DNA of 64,000 bases from the NCBI GenBank assembly GCA_025769875.1, contig JAGFNK010000233.1, forward strand, positions 1 to 64,000. The letters run 5' to 3'. Of the stretch, positions 33,561 to 45,694 are shown in pieces. The notes below the pieces were generated by a model. It was not told the DNA's origin and made no database searches. It saw only the letters and a program-made list of their open reading frames with translations. Both the position numbers and the translations under genes were made by a program. Each line of letters begins with the position of its first letter. Position 1 is the stretch's first letter. This DNA is from Russula earlei. Its lineage: Eukaryota; Basidiomycota; Agaricomycetes; Russulales; Russulaceae.

Positions 33561-33865
33561 TGCGGCTTTGGATTACCAATTAGTCTCTGTAATTCTCTCA
33601 AAATCCACGCTTGTTGCATGTCACCTTTGTTCTTTATGAACAAGGGCGCTTTCTGCGTCATTACCCAATCGGACCCACGTTGGAGAATAACGCTGGGGTG
33701 CATCGACCATTCGATCTCACTCTGATAACACATCATTATTTTGCTGTATCCTATCGTGCATGTAACCGTTGTGTAAGGCAGAGGCTAATTGTGGGGATGT
33801 CCCGGCTATTATCAAACAAAATTGTCAACCGAACTGAATTGCCTTACTCGTCGAACGCAACCACC

Positions 33866-35315
33866 ATGCCGCAGGCCGGGCTCACTTTGTTTGCGATATC
33901 AGCCATACTCATCGCCGTATATTATGAGCTTTCCTTGAAGGCTCGGTTGTCCGCCATCGGAGTAGGGAGGGTGATCGAACCCCTCGGCAACACAGACTGT
34001 GCGAATGTAGAGGAGCTACAAGCATGTGAAAGTATGTAACTGCTGAATAGTTCATTACAGCTCACCAAGCTGTACCCAATGCAGAGATCGTCCTGCACAT
34101 GCCCAGTGGTCTGCTTTATCTTGCTTGCTCCACGCCCACGGAACGCAGGCGCTGGCTTCCGGCTTTAGATGTCTTTCAAGAGGATGAGGTCACTTTCAAT
34201 GATTACATAGCAACATATGACCTGGCGACAGGCGCCGTTACGCGACTCACGTTCTCGGGTGGTTTCCCAACCTCTCAAGGGTATGCTTCGCATGGATTGG
34301 ACGTCGTCACATCGGCTTCGAACCCGAGAGAGCTATTCGTCTACGCAATCAATCATCGGAAGCCGATTCGGGGACCGGGCAAGTTGGTTGGCGCGGACTC
34401 CGTCGTTGAAATATTCAAGACCACAGTTGGCGGGAGCACTCTCACGCACGTGAAGACCGTCGAGAGTTCGACAATTGTCACCCCGAATGATGTCGTCGGC
34501 TTTCCGGACGGGAAAAGCTTCTATTTCACCAATGACCATGGCGTCAAAATCGGCCTTGTAAGTCTCACACGTTCGTGATAAAGTGTTGTCGTTGCGTACA
34601 TCTCTCTTTCCAGACCAGGTGGCTCGAGTGGTTCGGGTTAGCACGGACCTCGGTCGGGTACTGTCATGTAGAGGAGGGTTGCAAGGTTGCCATTAGTGGT
34701 TTGCATGGAGCCAATGGTATTACTCGGGCACAGAACGGTACGGTGTACGTGGCCAACGCCAAGTTTGGCCAGATCCACGTCCTCGAGGAGCAGAACGAAC
34801 ACTACCTTGTGTCGACTGATACCATTGCCTTGGGTAATATACTCCGCGATATGCGACAGTTTTACACTGAAGGGCCCTGTTCTTTCTTGCGCACAGATCG
34901 TCTTACGGATAATCTCTCCATTGACGCAAACGGAGCACTATGGGCGGCAGGAGTCCCTTCCGCACTACCCTTTCTCTCGGCGTACCACGACTCGGAGAAG
35001 GTGGCGCCTTCGTCTGCACTCAGGATCGCAAAAAACACTGGGGCCAAGGCATTCTTTGGGGAAAAGCTGAAAGTTGACAAGGTACGCGGGGTCGTCTTTC
35101 GATGTTGAATTGAAAAGGAGAGGTGTGACACATATCGAGAGTAGGTGTTTGAGGATGATGGAAAGCAGGCCTCTGCGATAACAAGCGTCGTGTACGATGC
35201 TAAGCGTGGGGCCCTATTTTTGTCTGGTAAGCTTGCAGCGCCGGATCCGCGTTTGTGTCCTAATGCGCTACTATTAGGTGTATTCAGTACTCACCTGACC
35301 GTCTGCAAAGTTTGA
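33866..35315 (+). CDS. Paraoxonase/arylesterase-like six-bladed propeller enzyme
   Basis: Six exons (33866-34031, 34085-34557, 34614-34833, 34897-35081, 35145-35226, 35278-35315) join in phase. An N-terminal membrane anchor (LTLFAISAILIAVYYELSL) precedes NTDCANVEELQACEKIVLH. Family signatures are SHGLDVV, LFVYAINHR, ADSVVEIFKT, VTPNDVVGFPDGKSFYFTND (the Asn-Asp calcium ligands), HGANGITRAQNGTVYVANA, and RLTDNLSIDANGALW with a further Asn-Asp-like site. Fungal members are calcium-dependent lactonases or esterases anchored in the secretory pathway; the substrate is not known from sequence. Confidence 0.9.
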
Positions 35316-35568
35316 TGAATCCCCTTACTTACAGCATTGTTCCATCGTGTATGAATCAGTGACCTTGATAGGGACGATAACGCAACAGCGGGTCCCGTCT
35401 CGGTGTTATTACCATTAAAAACATAAGATGATTCGGCTCCTGAATTGATGCACGTGACGACAACATCTCCTACATGTGTGAGGGTCTCCGAAGGTATAAA
35501 GTCTTGTCTTGCCTTTGATCCCGGCTCTTGACCAGACTCGCCGCCACCTATGCCTTGGCAGTTCCTCG

Positions 35569-37690
35569 ATGTTCGTCCCCTCTGACCGTTTTGATGTTCA
35601 CCGCAAACCCCCCCGCCAACAGACCACATCCACTAGCGTGGCGTATACCCTAGTCGGTGGTTTCGTCGTCGTCGTACGTTTTTCTTGTGCTCTCACGGAA
35701 CCATCTGATGGTCGTCAAGTACAACTTACTTTCCTTGGTCGTCAAAGAGAGGGTGGGATGTCACTAAGGCCCGTGTCCCTCCAGGTCGTTAACTGCAGTC
35801 GACAGCTATACATGAATGAGGTCGCCCTTGGAACCGGTTTTGGCGTTCTTTTGGGGCCTCATGTCCTAGGAATTTTCGATCCACGTTCTTGGACCCATGT
35901 CACGGATACACTCACGCGCGAGATCATGAGGATCGTGCTTGCAACCGGCCTTTTTGCAATAGGTGTAGAACTGCCCAAAAGGTACATGGCTGATCATGCC
36001 AGGAGCTTACTTATCATGGTTGTGCCCACGATGGCCTTTGGATGGTTTGTCTCGGCGGGTGAGTGAGCCGACGCAATCGCGTGACAAGATACCCTTCTTA
36101 TCCCCGTTTCTCCTTTTCGCAAGCATTTATCCACCTCCTCTTCCCGAAATTAGACTTTGTATCCTCACTTGTCATCTCGGCATGCTTAACTCCCACAGAC
36201 CCGATTATCAGCGCCGCCGTTATCGGTCCGTATCTGAGTTTATTGATGGTCCCCGTCGTCCATTCAGACCCCCTGACCCTCAAGGCGGAAGATTCGCTGT
36301 AAAAAACGTACCCTTATCGATTCGTCATCTACTTGTGGCCGAGTCTGCCTCGAACGATGGGCTCGCATACCCTTTCCTAAGCATTTCAATTTATCTCACG
36401 ACAGAGGCTTCACGTGCGACTGCTTTCGAGAAATGGGTTGTTATCGGTTGGATATGTACGTAGACGATCCGTGCTTCTCTTCAACTTTCACTGATTTCGA
36501 TTAGACCAAGTGATCCTAGGCACGGTCCTCGGCGCTGTCATAGGTACGATGCTCTCTCATTCTTGTGCGCCTCGATTCCTAGCAGTTCTTCAGGCTACAT
36601 CTTCTCTCGTCTCCTAAAATTGGCCCATCGAAAAGGCTTCCTCGATCGGGAGTCGTACATCGCACAATACGTCGCCCTTGCGTTGTTTACAGTCGGTGCC
36701 ACCAAATCACTCGGGAACGACGATCTCCTTGCCGCGTTTGCTGCTGGTGCGCTTGTCACCGGTGGTGGTATGTGTTAGTGCTCATCCTTACCTGTAGGGA
36801 GCGCGATCTCTTGGGATGGCCATTTCAACACCCAGACCGAAGACGACGCCTTCTCTTCCATCCTTGATCTTGTCCTGAACTGCGCCTGCTTTATATATAT
36901 CGGAGCGTGGCTACCGTTCGATAAATTCAACATCCCTGAACTTGGTGTAACTCCTTGGCGACTTGTCTTGCTCATGCTCGTAATACTGGCTCTACGCAGA
37001 ATACCCTCACTCCTCGTCCTGTTTAAGTTCCTGCCCGAGGTGTCGAATTGGCGCGAGGCTCTGTTCTGCGGTCATTTTGGTCCTGTTAGTTCGTTGGAGA
37101 GCAGATCTTCTTACTTCTCACCTGATCATTTGTCTCAGATCGGTGTAGGCGCCGTCTTCATCTCCACCCTTGCCCAAAGCCACCTTGAAGCTCCGCGCGA
37201 CCCCCCATCGTCCCAACAAGATGTGCTAGCCACCGCTCTCCAGCCCATCGTCTCCTTTATCGTCCTTGGTTCTATACTTACTCGTATGTCAACCCACGTG
37301 CATTTTCGCGAGCGTTCGTCTTATGCTCGTGTGGAAGATGGCCTTTCCATTCCCTTCTTTTCTATGGGCCGCCGCACCTTAACCATCTCTCGTTCGCTAG
37401 TGACCGATCATCCCGATTGGCTTCAGTGGGCGCGCCGCATGCCGTCCCACGACGATGCAGAGCGCATTGCCACTCCAAGCGCAAATGCGACTGTTGTCAT
37501 AGAGGAGTCTCAACGGAAGAAAGTCCTGAGGATTGAACAGGTGTGTACAGACTTTTCCCCCTCGTATCTCGTCCTTTCTGAGTCGTTCCACTTGAAGGGT
37601 CCACCCTCGAGCACGAGGCAGAGCACAGTTGTCATCGAGGAACATATTGGAGTGGCCGTCCCGGAGCAGGCTGTATTACGCGATAGCTGA
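35569..37690 (+). CDS. Plasma-membrane Na+(K+)/H+ antiporter, NHA1/SOD2 type
   Basis: Eleven exons join in phase: 35569-35673, 35720-35752, 35806-36058, 36124-36225, 36285-36455, 36505-36543, 36594-36746, 36798-37084, 37139-37283, 37338-37540, 37598-37690, giving 527 aa. Many transmembrane segments are visible (VAYTLVGGFVVV, IVLATGLFAIGVELPKRY, LVISACLTPTDPIISAAVIG, YVALALFTVGA, LVLNCACFIYIGAWLPF, IGVGAVFISTLAQSHLE). The membrane motif around TPTDP and the following AESASNDGLAYPFLSISIYL are the ion-binding signatures of fungal NHA1-type CPA antiporters. The cytosolic tail is short compared with yeast Nha1. The role would be export of Na+/K+ against protons. Confidence 0.93.
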
Positions 37691-38783
37691 CGCGGGACTT
37701 CCATGCCCGGTCCTCTCCAGACATGCGGCACACGTCCAAAGGCTCCACGACTGGATGTCATATGCAACGATTAGACAAACAACTAGACCACCTTTGTTGG
37801 GATGCTTTCACAGGAATTGCCCAATATATGCACTTGTTCAGGATTCCGGTCAAGCGTGAGGTTTGGTTCTGGATTGAATCCCACAATGACCTGTACATCC
37901 ATCCTAAAGGCGAGGGGGTCGCCCTGCCTGAACGCTTATGCAACGATCTCAAAAGTTCCTTCTGAACAAGTTGATGCAAGGCCGGGACAAACGGCCTACG
38001 AAACAACGATTGTGCATCCATTTCGATCAACCTGATTGGAGGGTCCCTTCGCGCCCATGGCCAGTAGCTCCGATTCGATCTCGCGTAAAACTGATACGGT
38101 AGTGGTGAGGATGAGAACGAGCCAAGACCGCACCGGCAAGAAGCGAACTAGAGAAAAAAATATATAATTCGTGGTTTTGTCCTCTGAGTGTTACCGAACC
38201 GCAACCCCGGCGTTTTCATGCTGCGCCGCGGTGAGCAGTAGCAGCGCCGACTTGTGTCAGCGATACGATCGGACTCGGACTCGGACTCGGGGCGCGTCGT
38301 TACCCTTTTTTTTTGCGTCAGGGCGAACGGGTTCTTCGTGATTCTTCTTTCGAGCCCAACACTTACTTCACCTCGCTGGCCGCGAACGTTCTGGGAGACG
38401 TGGAGCGAGCGCATCTACGGGTGCCGAGAAAGAGGGAGTGCTTCGTGGTTGCGGGACATTGTGTTTGTCGTCCATGTCAAGTCGAGCAATCGGAAGGCGT
38501 GAGGGCACGCGTAATGATAGGAGAGCGGCAACCAAAGACAACGCGGACGCCAGTAGCCTCAGTTGTGACTTTTCTCTTTACGCGACGGTAGCAGAGCTAG
38601 GATTCGAGTGGTCAATAGAGTACAATGATTCAATTACTATCCTTCGAGAGAAGGAAATTGTCCACTAAAATAAAATAAAAAAATTGAATGTGTGGAATAT
38701 CCGGGGACTCGAGTAGCGTGTCAAAGGAAGGTCGTCATGATGATTTGTCATTTGGGCACGTCAGGAAGAGAGCGGCGACAAGA
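37691..38783. other. Intergenic, no confident gene
   Basis: A plus-strand frame of 80 codons (37723-37965; HLCWDAFTGIAQYMHLFRIP) looks protein-like but has no recognised family and no splice partners that I could find. A CGGACT triplication lies near 38270-38290, and an AT-rich string (AAAAAAATATATAATTC) near 38155. The remainder shows nothing. Confidence 0.4.
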
Positions 38784-39915
38784 TTATTCGAGAGGGTTCG
38801 TCCGGCCAGCCTGCGGGTTGAACAATCAGGATACGGACCTGGAGCGGAAGAATGTCAGTGGACACGCGTACCTGAACTTCACCACCTCGATCCGGTCCCT
38901 CGCTACAGCCACAGAGCCACTCTGTCCACCACCGCACTGGCTTCTCTTCCACGTCGTCATGCAATGAAGCACGCGACATCCTCGAATCAAGGCGTAGGAA
39001 TGGCTCCGGTGGACGGTTAGCGTGCGGCGTCGCGGTGCGTGGTGGAGGCGAAAGCGGCTTGGGCAGATCAAGCGGAGCGGGTACATTAATGATCTTGGAT
39101 GTTTTTGTGGGATACGGTGATGCCAAGCCTGTCGCTGAGAAAGTGGGATCTTCGATGGTCACCAACGAAGCTGAAGCACCGATATCCGATGTGAAGGGTT
39201 GTGAATTAACGAACAGAGAAGAAGCAGAGCCGGACGGGTCAGAAAAAGGATTTGTAGAGAGAGAATAGGGCTCGGTTCCAAGCTGCTTAGGTGAGGGGGT
39301 GTTGGGCGGAGATGGACGTGCGGAGGCAGGGGGGCTAGCCTCAATTTCGTCAAGATTGTCTGATTGTAGGGCATGATGTTTGCCACCATTATCTGCCGGA
39401 GGGTGAGTTGCACGACGCGACAAGAAGCTCGAGGCGCGGCGAGCGACATCTGCAAATATGGAAGATGACATAGAGGGGGCAGATTCGCGCGCTGCCTTCC
39501 AACGCTGTCGTTCTGCGATTTCCCACCTTCTTAGATTCTATGCCCAAGGCGAGGTCAGGTAGGAAGGTTGACAGGGGGAGGGACGGACGCGCACCTCCTG
39601 CACGCGTCGTGTGTCTGCACCTTCATCTGTGGTCGGCGGGTATGCCTCTGTGGTACTGCGCTGCTTGGACCAGTTGGATGCCTCGTCTGTGCCGTCATTT
39701 GCACATGATATTGAAGGAGGTGGCTGGTACCCGGTCGCCTTTGCTTTTCCCTTGCTGAATTGTGAACGCTCGGATGTGTTCACACCCTGGTGATCGAGCT
39801 CGTCCTCACTCTGGTTCCAAGGGCCCTTCCATCCGAGGTCTTCTTCACTTGGAGAAGGTAAGAGAGAGGGTAATGGTTCTGGGGAAGTCCTCCGTTGGGA
39901 GGTAGCGAGGGACAT
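38784..39915 (-). CDS. Conserved fungal protein of unknown function
   Basis: Exons 39595-39915, 38872-39537 and 38784-38810 join in phase (introns of 57 and 61 bp) into 337 aa. The N-terminal half is Ser/Pro/Glu-rich. After the first intron comes a basic amphipathic stretch (NLRRWEIAERQRWKAARES) and SIFADVARRASSFLSRR, then a long disordered Ser/Pro segment. The end is distinctive: WWTEWLCGCSEGPDRGGE followed, after the last intron, by VQ/AGRTNPLE-type residues. The short last exon of nine codons gives that ending; without the intron the frame runs on to a less plausible tail. No enzymatic motif is seen. The start lies 129 bp from the divergent Cys-rich gene. Confidence 0.7.
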
Positions 39916-40044
39916 GGGGGACGAGAGAGACTGGCAAGGTGGGGGTGAGGTAAAGATTAGCTAAGTGAGCGCGCAAACAGACAGAAGGTCGGCTACGACG
40001 AGGTGGCGACCCCCGGTCACTGCTTTTCTTTCCCTACCATCACA

Positions 40045-41422
40045 ATGGTCCTTCTCTCCCCGACGCTCATTCTCTTCTTTTCCCTCCCTGTATTAGTCCT
40101 TTCTTCTGCGAATACTTCGCAAGCGGATACTCGCACTTGTAATCCCGCACGCAATGGATTGGCTTCCGGCACCCTCCAATTCAACTCGGACTGCAACGTG
40201 ACCACTTGGTGTAACAACGGCCGATGTGAGAAAAAAGGTTGTCGCAGAGACCTGTTTCCGCTAGGCTACAATACTGGTGGCGGAAGTATCGGAAACGGGA
40301 AAAATATCCCCCCTCCCGCGTTCTGTGCAGATACAGAATTTTGCCCAGACGAAGGGTCGCAGTGCGTCCCGCAAATTGCCGTTGGACAGCCATGTCAATT
40401 CAACCGCGACGGTTCGTAGTTTCTTCTCTGCTTTCCTCACGTCTCCTCAGCCCCCACTTTAGATTCTTGCCAGCCTCCTCCCAATCAACAGCAGCTTCAA
40501 GACACCAACGGGTTGGGCCGGAATGTCAACGGTTCTATCTGTCTCAACTTCGTCTGCCAGTGCGTGCTTCCCGGCCCAAACTACACGGCCATAGCTCATC
40601 TTCTTCAGATATGCGAACGTCACCGCTGGGAACCAATGTGAGTTAGAGAACACCGGATACATCGGGTACGGGGCAAGCCAATTTGTTTATATTGTGTCAC
40701 GGTGAGCATCAAATATCATTACCTCCCACTACTGAGTATGCTATATGTCCACAGTGATAATTGCATGGTTGGTCTCTATTGTGATACCAATTCGACAACC
40801 TGCATTCAGCAAAAAGCTATTGGAGAAAGTTGTTCTGCCGACAAAGAATGCCTCACCTACAACTGTATGCCGAACCTGGTCTGCGGTGTCAGTCCCTCGA
40901 ATCCACGTCAATTCCCGACCTGGGTTTATATCGTTGCTGGGACAGGCATATTTGGAGGTAATGATGCCCCCGAATCCTTTAATCTGCATTTTCCTCGTAC
41001 TCACCGTGATGTTGAGGTATGATTGTAACTTTGGTCGTTCTCTTCTGCATCCATAGGCGACAGCGTGATAACGAGCGTGAGAAGCGTCGGCAGTACTGGC
41101 GCGAGCAGGTAAAACTCGTCTTATCTTATAGGCGAGCACCCCCTCACACTGATTTTAATTTTACCACCTACAGAACGCTTTCCGGCAAAACATCTTGCAG
41201 ATGCACGAAACTGCGCAGGCTTCCCTATTTCTTCAACCCGGTTCCCGCCGCTCGGCGCTTTTCGGTACCTCAACGGAAGATTCTCATGCTCCAATGATGC
41301 AATATGGCGGCACACCAGGCGGTGGCCAACGACAATACGTCACAGAGGACGGTTCATATGAGGGCGGGTATGACGAGCAACTGATCATGCGTACCCCCTA
41401 CATGCATGACAATAGGATTTGA
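40045..41422 (+). CDS. Cys-rich single-pass membrane protein
   Basis: Exons 40045-40411, 40463-40559, 40609-40701, 40755-40957, 41017-41108 and 41174-41422 join in phase into 366 aa. A signal peptide (VLLSPTLILFFSLPVLVLSS) is followed by an ectodomain with many Cys (CNVTTWCNNGRCEKKGC, FCADTEFCPDEGSQCVP, GLYCDTNSTTCIQQ, SADKECLTYNCMPNLVCG). The spacing resembles Dickkopf/EGF-like disulfide knots. One transmembrane helix (MIVTLVVLFCIH) precedes a basic stop-transfer (RRQRDNEREKRRQYWRE) and a Gln/Gly/Tyr-rich cytoplasmic tail. Function unknown; the layout suggests a cell-surface protein facing the wall. Confidence 0.88.
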
Positions 41423-41624
41423 GCGATGTGATGGACGGTTCTCGTGGACGGTTTTCGATTTACATCTACGTAAAAGGGTTTGTGACTTCAGCTCGAATAG
41501 GCAGAGCATGGACAGGCGCAGGCGCGTGAATGGGTTATACCTCCAGCGTTCTAATACAGGCGTAGTAAATACTTCCTATGCAACGCTGAAAGTCCATATG
41601 CCGTAGTACACATTGTAAGTAACC

Positions 41625-43648
41625 CTATGTCTCGCAACCGGGGCAGCAGTGAAGAACGTCGTGGACGAAGACGTCGCACTCTGTACAGAAGTCGTTCTTG
41701 CAATCTTGACACCGATAACGATCGAATGGACTCATTCCATCGCCTACGCTTGTTGAGGGAGTGGTTTTGAAGGTCAGCGCACATGCATGACAATTCGTGC
41801 TCTCTCCAGGGTCCAGTGATATCCTGCAACCGAGAGAAGGCTCTCATTTAGTCATCTTTTTCTTCTTACAAAACAAGACAAGCAGCAACCCTCGGGAGGG
41901 GAAGAAAGCCGACGTGCAGACCGGGCTGGACTGGACCAGATCGCGTAGGGGCGTGAATGGTGGCCGCAGCACTACTCACACGGCAGAGTAAGGCTTGACG
42001 GGGAACAGGTGATGATAGCTCCGCGCGAGATGCGGCGACGACACGATCATGAGGCCGCACACGTCGCAGTCCGTCGGCGCGTCGCAGAGGCGGGCGCCGC
42101 AGCGCGGGCAGAGAAACCCCGCGGCGCGCATCTCCGCGTGGCACACGCAGAGCGCGGCGGGCGCCGTGTCCGGCAGGCGCTGCGGGAAGCCCATCATCAT
42201 CAGGTCCGCGCTCATCTTGCCCCCGCCGGCCGCGCCCGTTCCCGCGTTTTTCTGCGCGGGCGGGGGGATGAGCTCGAAGAGGAGGTCTCTGAAGTGTCCC
42301 TCGTTCATGGCGACGCCGAACGCGCCTGCAGCATGGGCCGACGACGGCCATAAAAGGTGTTGTTTGTATGCGTGTGCGCAAGTGGTGAGAGCGGTGTGGG
42401 GTGGGGAGGTGTGAAGGAGAGACGACGCACCGCCCGTCTTGTCGCAGAGCTCGCGACAGATCTTCATTTCGGCGGCGAGAGCGACGAGCGAGATACGTAT
42501 TCGGTCTTTGACGCAGGACGAGAGGGTTTCGTATATGTTTCCGGGATCCACGGTCGTGAGCGAGCCAAAGACGATCAGGATCTCGCGCGAGGAATGCGTC
42601 GGCAGGTGGCTGAAGCGGTTTTTTTTTTTTTTTTTTTTTTTTTTGCGTCCGCGGGTGGTCAACCGCACACGGTGGACAAGAAAAAGGGATTGCGAGGCGA
42701 ACCTCATGCTGCTGCACGCCATTTCAATCGCGTTTTGTAGGCTCGGTTCGCCGACGGGCTCGAGCTTGTGCCGTTCGGAGATCGCACGGAGCACAACCTG
42801 CGGATTCCCTGTTGTAGAAAAAAGGCAGACGTCGGGTCCCCCCAACACACGAGGTAAAACCCCCCATCTCTCGCTCAGCAACCTTGTCTTGCAAATACCA
42901 ACCGGCGTCGCGCAAAGTTAAAAGGTAAAAAAGAAAAAGAGAAAAAAATATATAAAGAAGGGGGAGGGGGAAGCATGAAAAGAGCCGAAGGGAAGGTTGG
43001 GCAACGCACCAGACATCTCGCCTATGCGCTCGCCGACGCCCCCACGCATACCCACGATGCCGATCTGCCCGAGCGGGTTCTGGTCGAACCACTCTGTGAC
43101 GAATTCGCGCGCGTACTCGAGCGCGAGGTCGAACCGCGTAGGGCGCATGTCGCGGTCCATCATCGACGCCGACAGGTCCAGCAGCAGGACGAGATGGCGG
43201 ATGATCGAGCGGCGAATCGTCGCAGCTGGCGCGAGGAGCCTTTTTCCATATGCGAGAAGAAAGAAGAAAAAAAACGAGAGAGGGTTGTGTGTGTCAGCGG
43301 GGAGAGTGTTACGTGCCCCCCCCCCCCGTTTGCGTACCTCCGTCGCCGTCCGCGCGCGAGCAGTTCCGCGACGACGCCGGTGAGGCTCCCAGCCTCGTCC
43401 TCCTGCACGGTATCCCAGGAGCGAGTGTACGTGGCCTCCCATGCATAACCTTGCTGTGTGTGGTTGCCAACGCGGCCGTCAGCCGAAGGGGGTCAAATTT
43501 CCGACAAAAGGGGAGCGTTGGGTCGCACGTCCTTGGCCTTTTGCTTGCCCTTTTCACTGGCGCGGGCGCCACCCTTTCCCTTTGATTTAGGTCCGCGCGC
43601 TGTGGGATTTCCCTCGTCAATCGAGTCTGAATCAGATGCGGAACTCAT
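41625..43648 (-). CDS. SSL1: TFIIH core subunit Ssl1 / p44
   Basis: The gene begins ATG at 43648 ([15 protein letters not shown]) and joins to [19 protein letters not shown], the Ssl1 N-terminal signature. The von Willebrand A domain follows: [89 protein letters not shown] and [20 protein letters not shown]. The C-terminal zinc part has [20 protein letters not shown] and, after a last intron, the RING-like [20 protein letters not shown] with HCCPGCET at the end. Ssl1 regulates the XPD helicase in transcription and repair. One intron holds a 26-bp homopolymer (A on the coding strand, 42619-42644) only nine bases from its acceptor. Confidence 0.95.
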
Positions 43649-43791
43649 GTGTTCAGTTGGCGTAAGAGGGAATGGACGTGTATCCGGCCCGTGGACCGAG
43701 GCGATGGGTAAATACAAAATGTATTGGAAGGGATCACACGAATGATACATTTCAACAATATCCAGCTTCCTGACTTCTGTACGCTGAGGAT

Positions 43792-45462
43792 CTATAATAT
43801 CTTGAAAACATCATCAAGCTGAGCACATACTGCGGGAAGACTCTCACATACCTTAATCGTTCCTCCATCTATCCCAGCCAGAGTGACCGTGTTGCTTGGC
43901 TCAAACAAGTCTGCCCAGATTCTCTCAATCCAAAGCACGACCTCCTGGAGCATCCCCAACACTTCCTGAATCGCGACACTTAATACAGGACCGCTGAATC
44001 CTTTCACTTCGAGTTCTCCTTTTGACCGCTTCTCGTTCGCCACGCTGGGTGATCGCTCTCCCCTTCCGGTGCGTATCTTTTCCGGCGCATCTTTCCTCTC
44101 GATGGCTACCGGCGCATGGGAAAGGCGCTCGGCCAGCGCGGAGAGCAGACGTTGTTGGAGTAGAAGGAACACGGGGTCAGACGTGCGCACCGTTCGCGCA
44201 ACGGCACTGCGAAGCTGCTTCGTTGCTTCGGGATCTGTCAATGACAAGGCACGGACAAGCTCATCAGCGAGATTAACGAGTCGGGTGTCCCCTTGTAGGC
44301 CTTCATCATTCACAGATGCCAGTAGCAGCGTCCAGATACGGTACATGAAATCCTCGGGTGGTGATGCGGTGGCAGGAAGCAGGGTGCGCAGCGCAGCGGC
44401 AATGACGATGGCTTGCAAAACATTCTGGATGTATAATAGTTGAGGAGTGGAGAAGAAGAATGGCGGAGGGAGCGTGTTTGGCACTGGCGGCGGCATGTCA
44501 TTCTCGGGGGCCAAAGGTTTAGTCGGCAAGGGGCAGGCGACGGGATCTGTGGCTCCGAGAGCTTGCACGACCCGTAGTACCCATTTACGTGAAGGTGGCA
44601 CAACGATGAGGGCGTGTGGTGGTGAAAGGTCGGACAGCCAAGCAGCGATATCTTCACGAACGACACTTTGCTCCCACAAATCAAGGACGAGTGCGCGCTC
44701 TCGTATGTGCGCCTGATTGGCAACGGAAGCGGCAAGCTGTGCCTCGCCCATGGTGCCGAGTACAAACTGTGAGAGGTCGTCCTTCATCGTTTCTGCAAAT
44801 TTGAGTATGGATCGGACGGTGTCTACCACGAGCTTCGCAAGATCGAGTGGATCAGTGGGTGGATCGGCTAGCGAAGCAGAGAGTGAATCGATGTAAGCGT
44901 CGCGTGCTGATGCGCAACGCTCACGAAGAGCGGCTAGAGTCTCACGACAGTGATTGAGCGCTGTAAGGAGAGGAGAAGACGTAGGCCCAAGAGGGGCAGA
45001 TAGAACAGCGAGTATGGAGTGCCCTGCAGGGAAGAGCGGTAGGAGCATGGTGCGTAAGTCATTGAATAGGAGTTTGAGACGGGGAAGCTGGGTGGAAGGC
45101 TCTGTGGAAGAGAGGGTACCTAGGGCCTAGTAAAAACAGCGATAAGAAGAGAGGGAGTGGAAGTTTAGGTTGGGCAGCACCTCGTCCCAAAAGGCCTTGT
45201 GGATCATCTCCTCAACTTTCTCGTGCAATGCCGGTGGCTCATCGTCCCGGTCCTGTCGTACGCTTGGTTGTGACAAGACCGATAGTAAAGACTTTCCCGG
45301 AGGTAATACTTTCGAGGGATCGTTCGCGAGGAGGTGCAAGAAATATGTTTGATTCAAGAGGTCGACGAGGTCGGCAGGAAGGTGTGTGAAAGGAGGAAGG
45401 GATCGTAGAAGCGGATGAGGAGCTGAGAGAGGTGGTACGTGGATTGTGGATTTACCCCCCAT
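43792..45462 (-). CDS. T-complex protein 11 (TCP11/Sok1) family protein
   Basis: Exons 45181-45462 and 43792-45126 join in phase across a 54-bp intron into 538 aa. The N-terminal exon ends HEKVEEMIHKAFWDE and joins to ALGTLSSTEP and LPRLKLLFNDLRTMLLPLFP. The middle carries RCASARDAYIDSLSASL, VVDTVRSILKFAETMKDDL and an array of helices, as in TCP11-family proteins such as yeast Sok1, linked to cAMP/PKA signalling. The protein is nearly all helical, with a Lys/Glu linker near 44010. A GT-AG pair near the end (donor at about 43850) could add an alternative C-terminus. Confidence 0.8.
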
Positions 45463-45694
45463 GCGAGTGCGCCGGTGTGTCTGTCATACCCTCTCCAGGC
45501 GACCATAACCGATCACCGGACGGGTGGAAAAGCCCGTGGCAATCCGGGCCGGGGAAACGAACCGCGCCGCGCCGCGCCGAGCTGGCGAACACCGCTTCAT
45601 CCATCCCATCACATCACACATTCATGGAAACATAGCAGAGCAAATCCCCCAGAACGATATCTTCCACCTCCTTTGATCCTCTACTTTCCAATAG

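Noticed and set aside
37723..37965. An 80-codon plus-strand frame after the antiporter as a gene.
   Set aside because: Protein-like composition but no family, no clear promoter or introns; it may be 3' UTR or decayed sequence.
38265..38292. Short CGGACT tandem units as a possible CRISPR-like or satellite array.
   Set aside because: Only about three units without spacers; a simple microsatellite.
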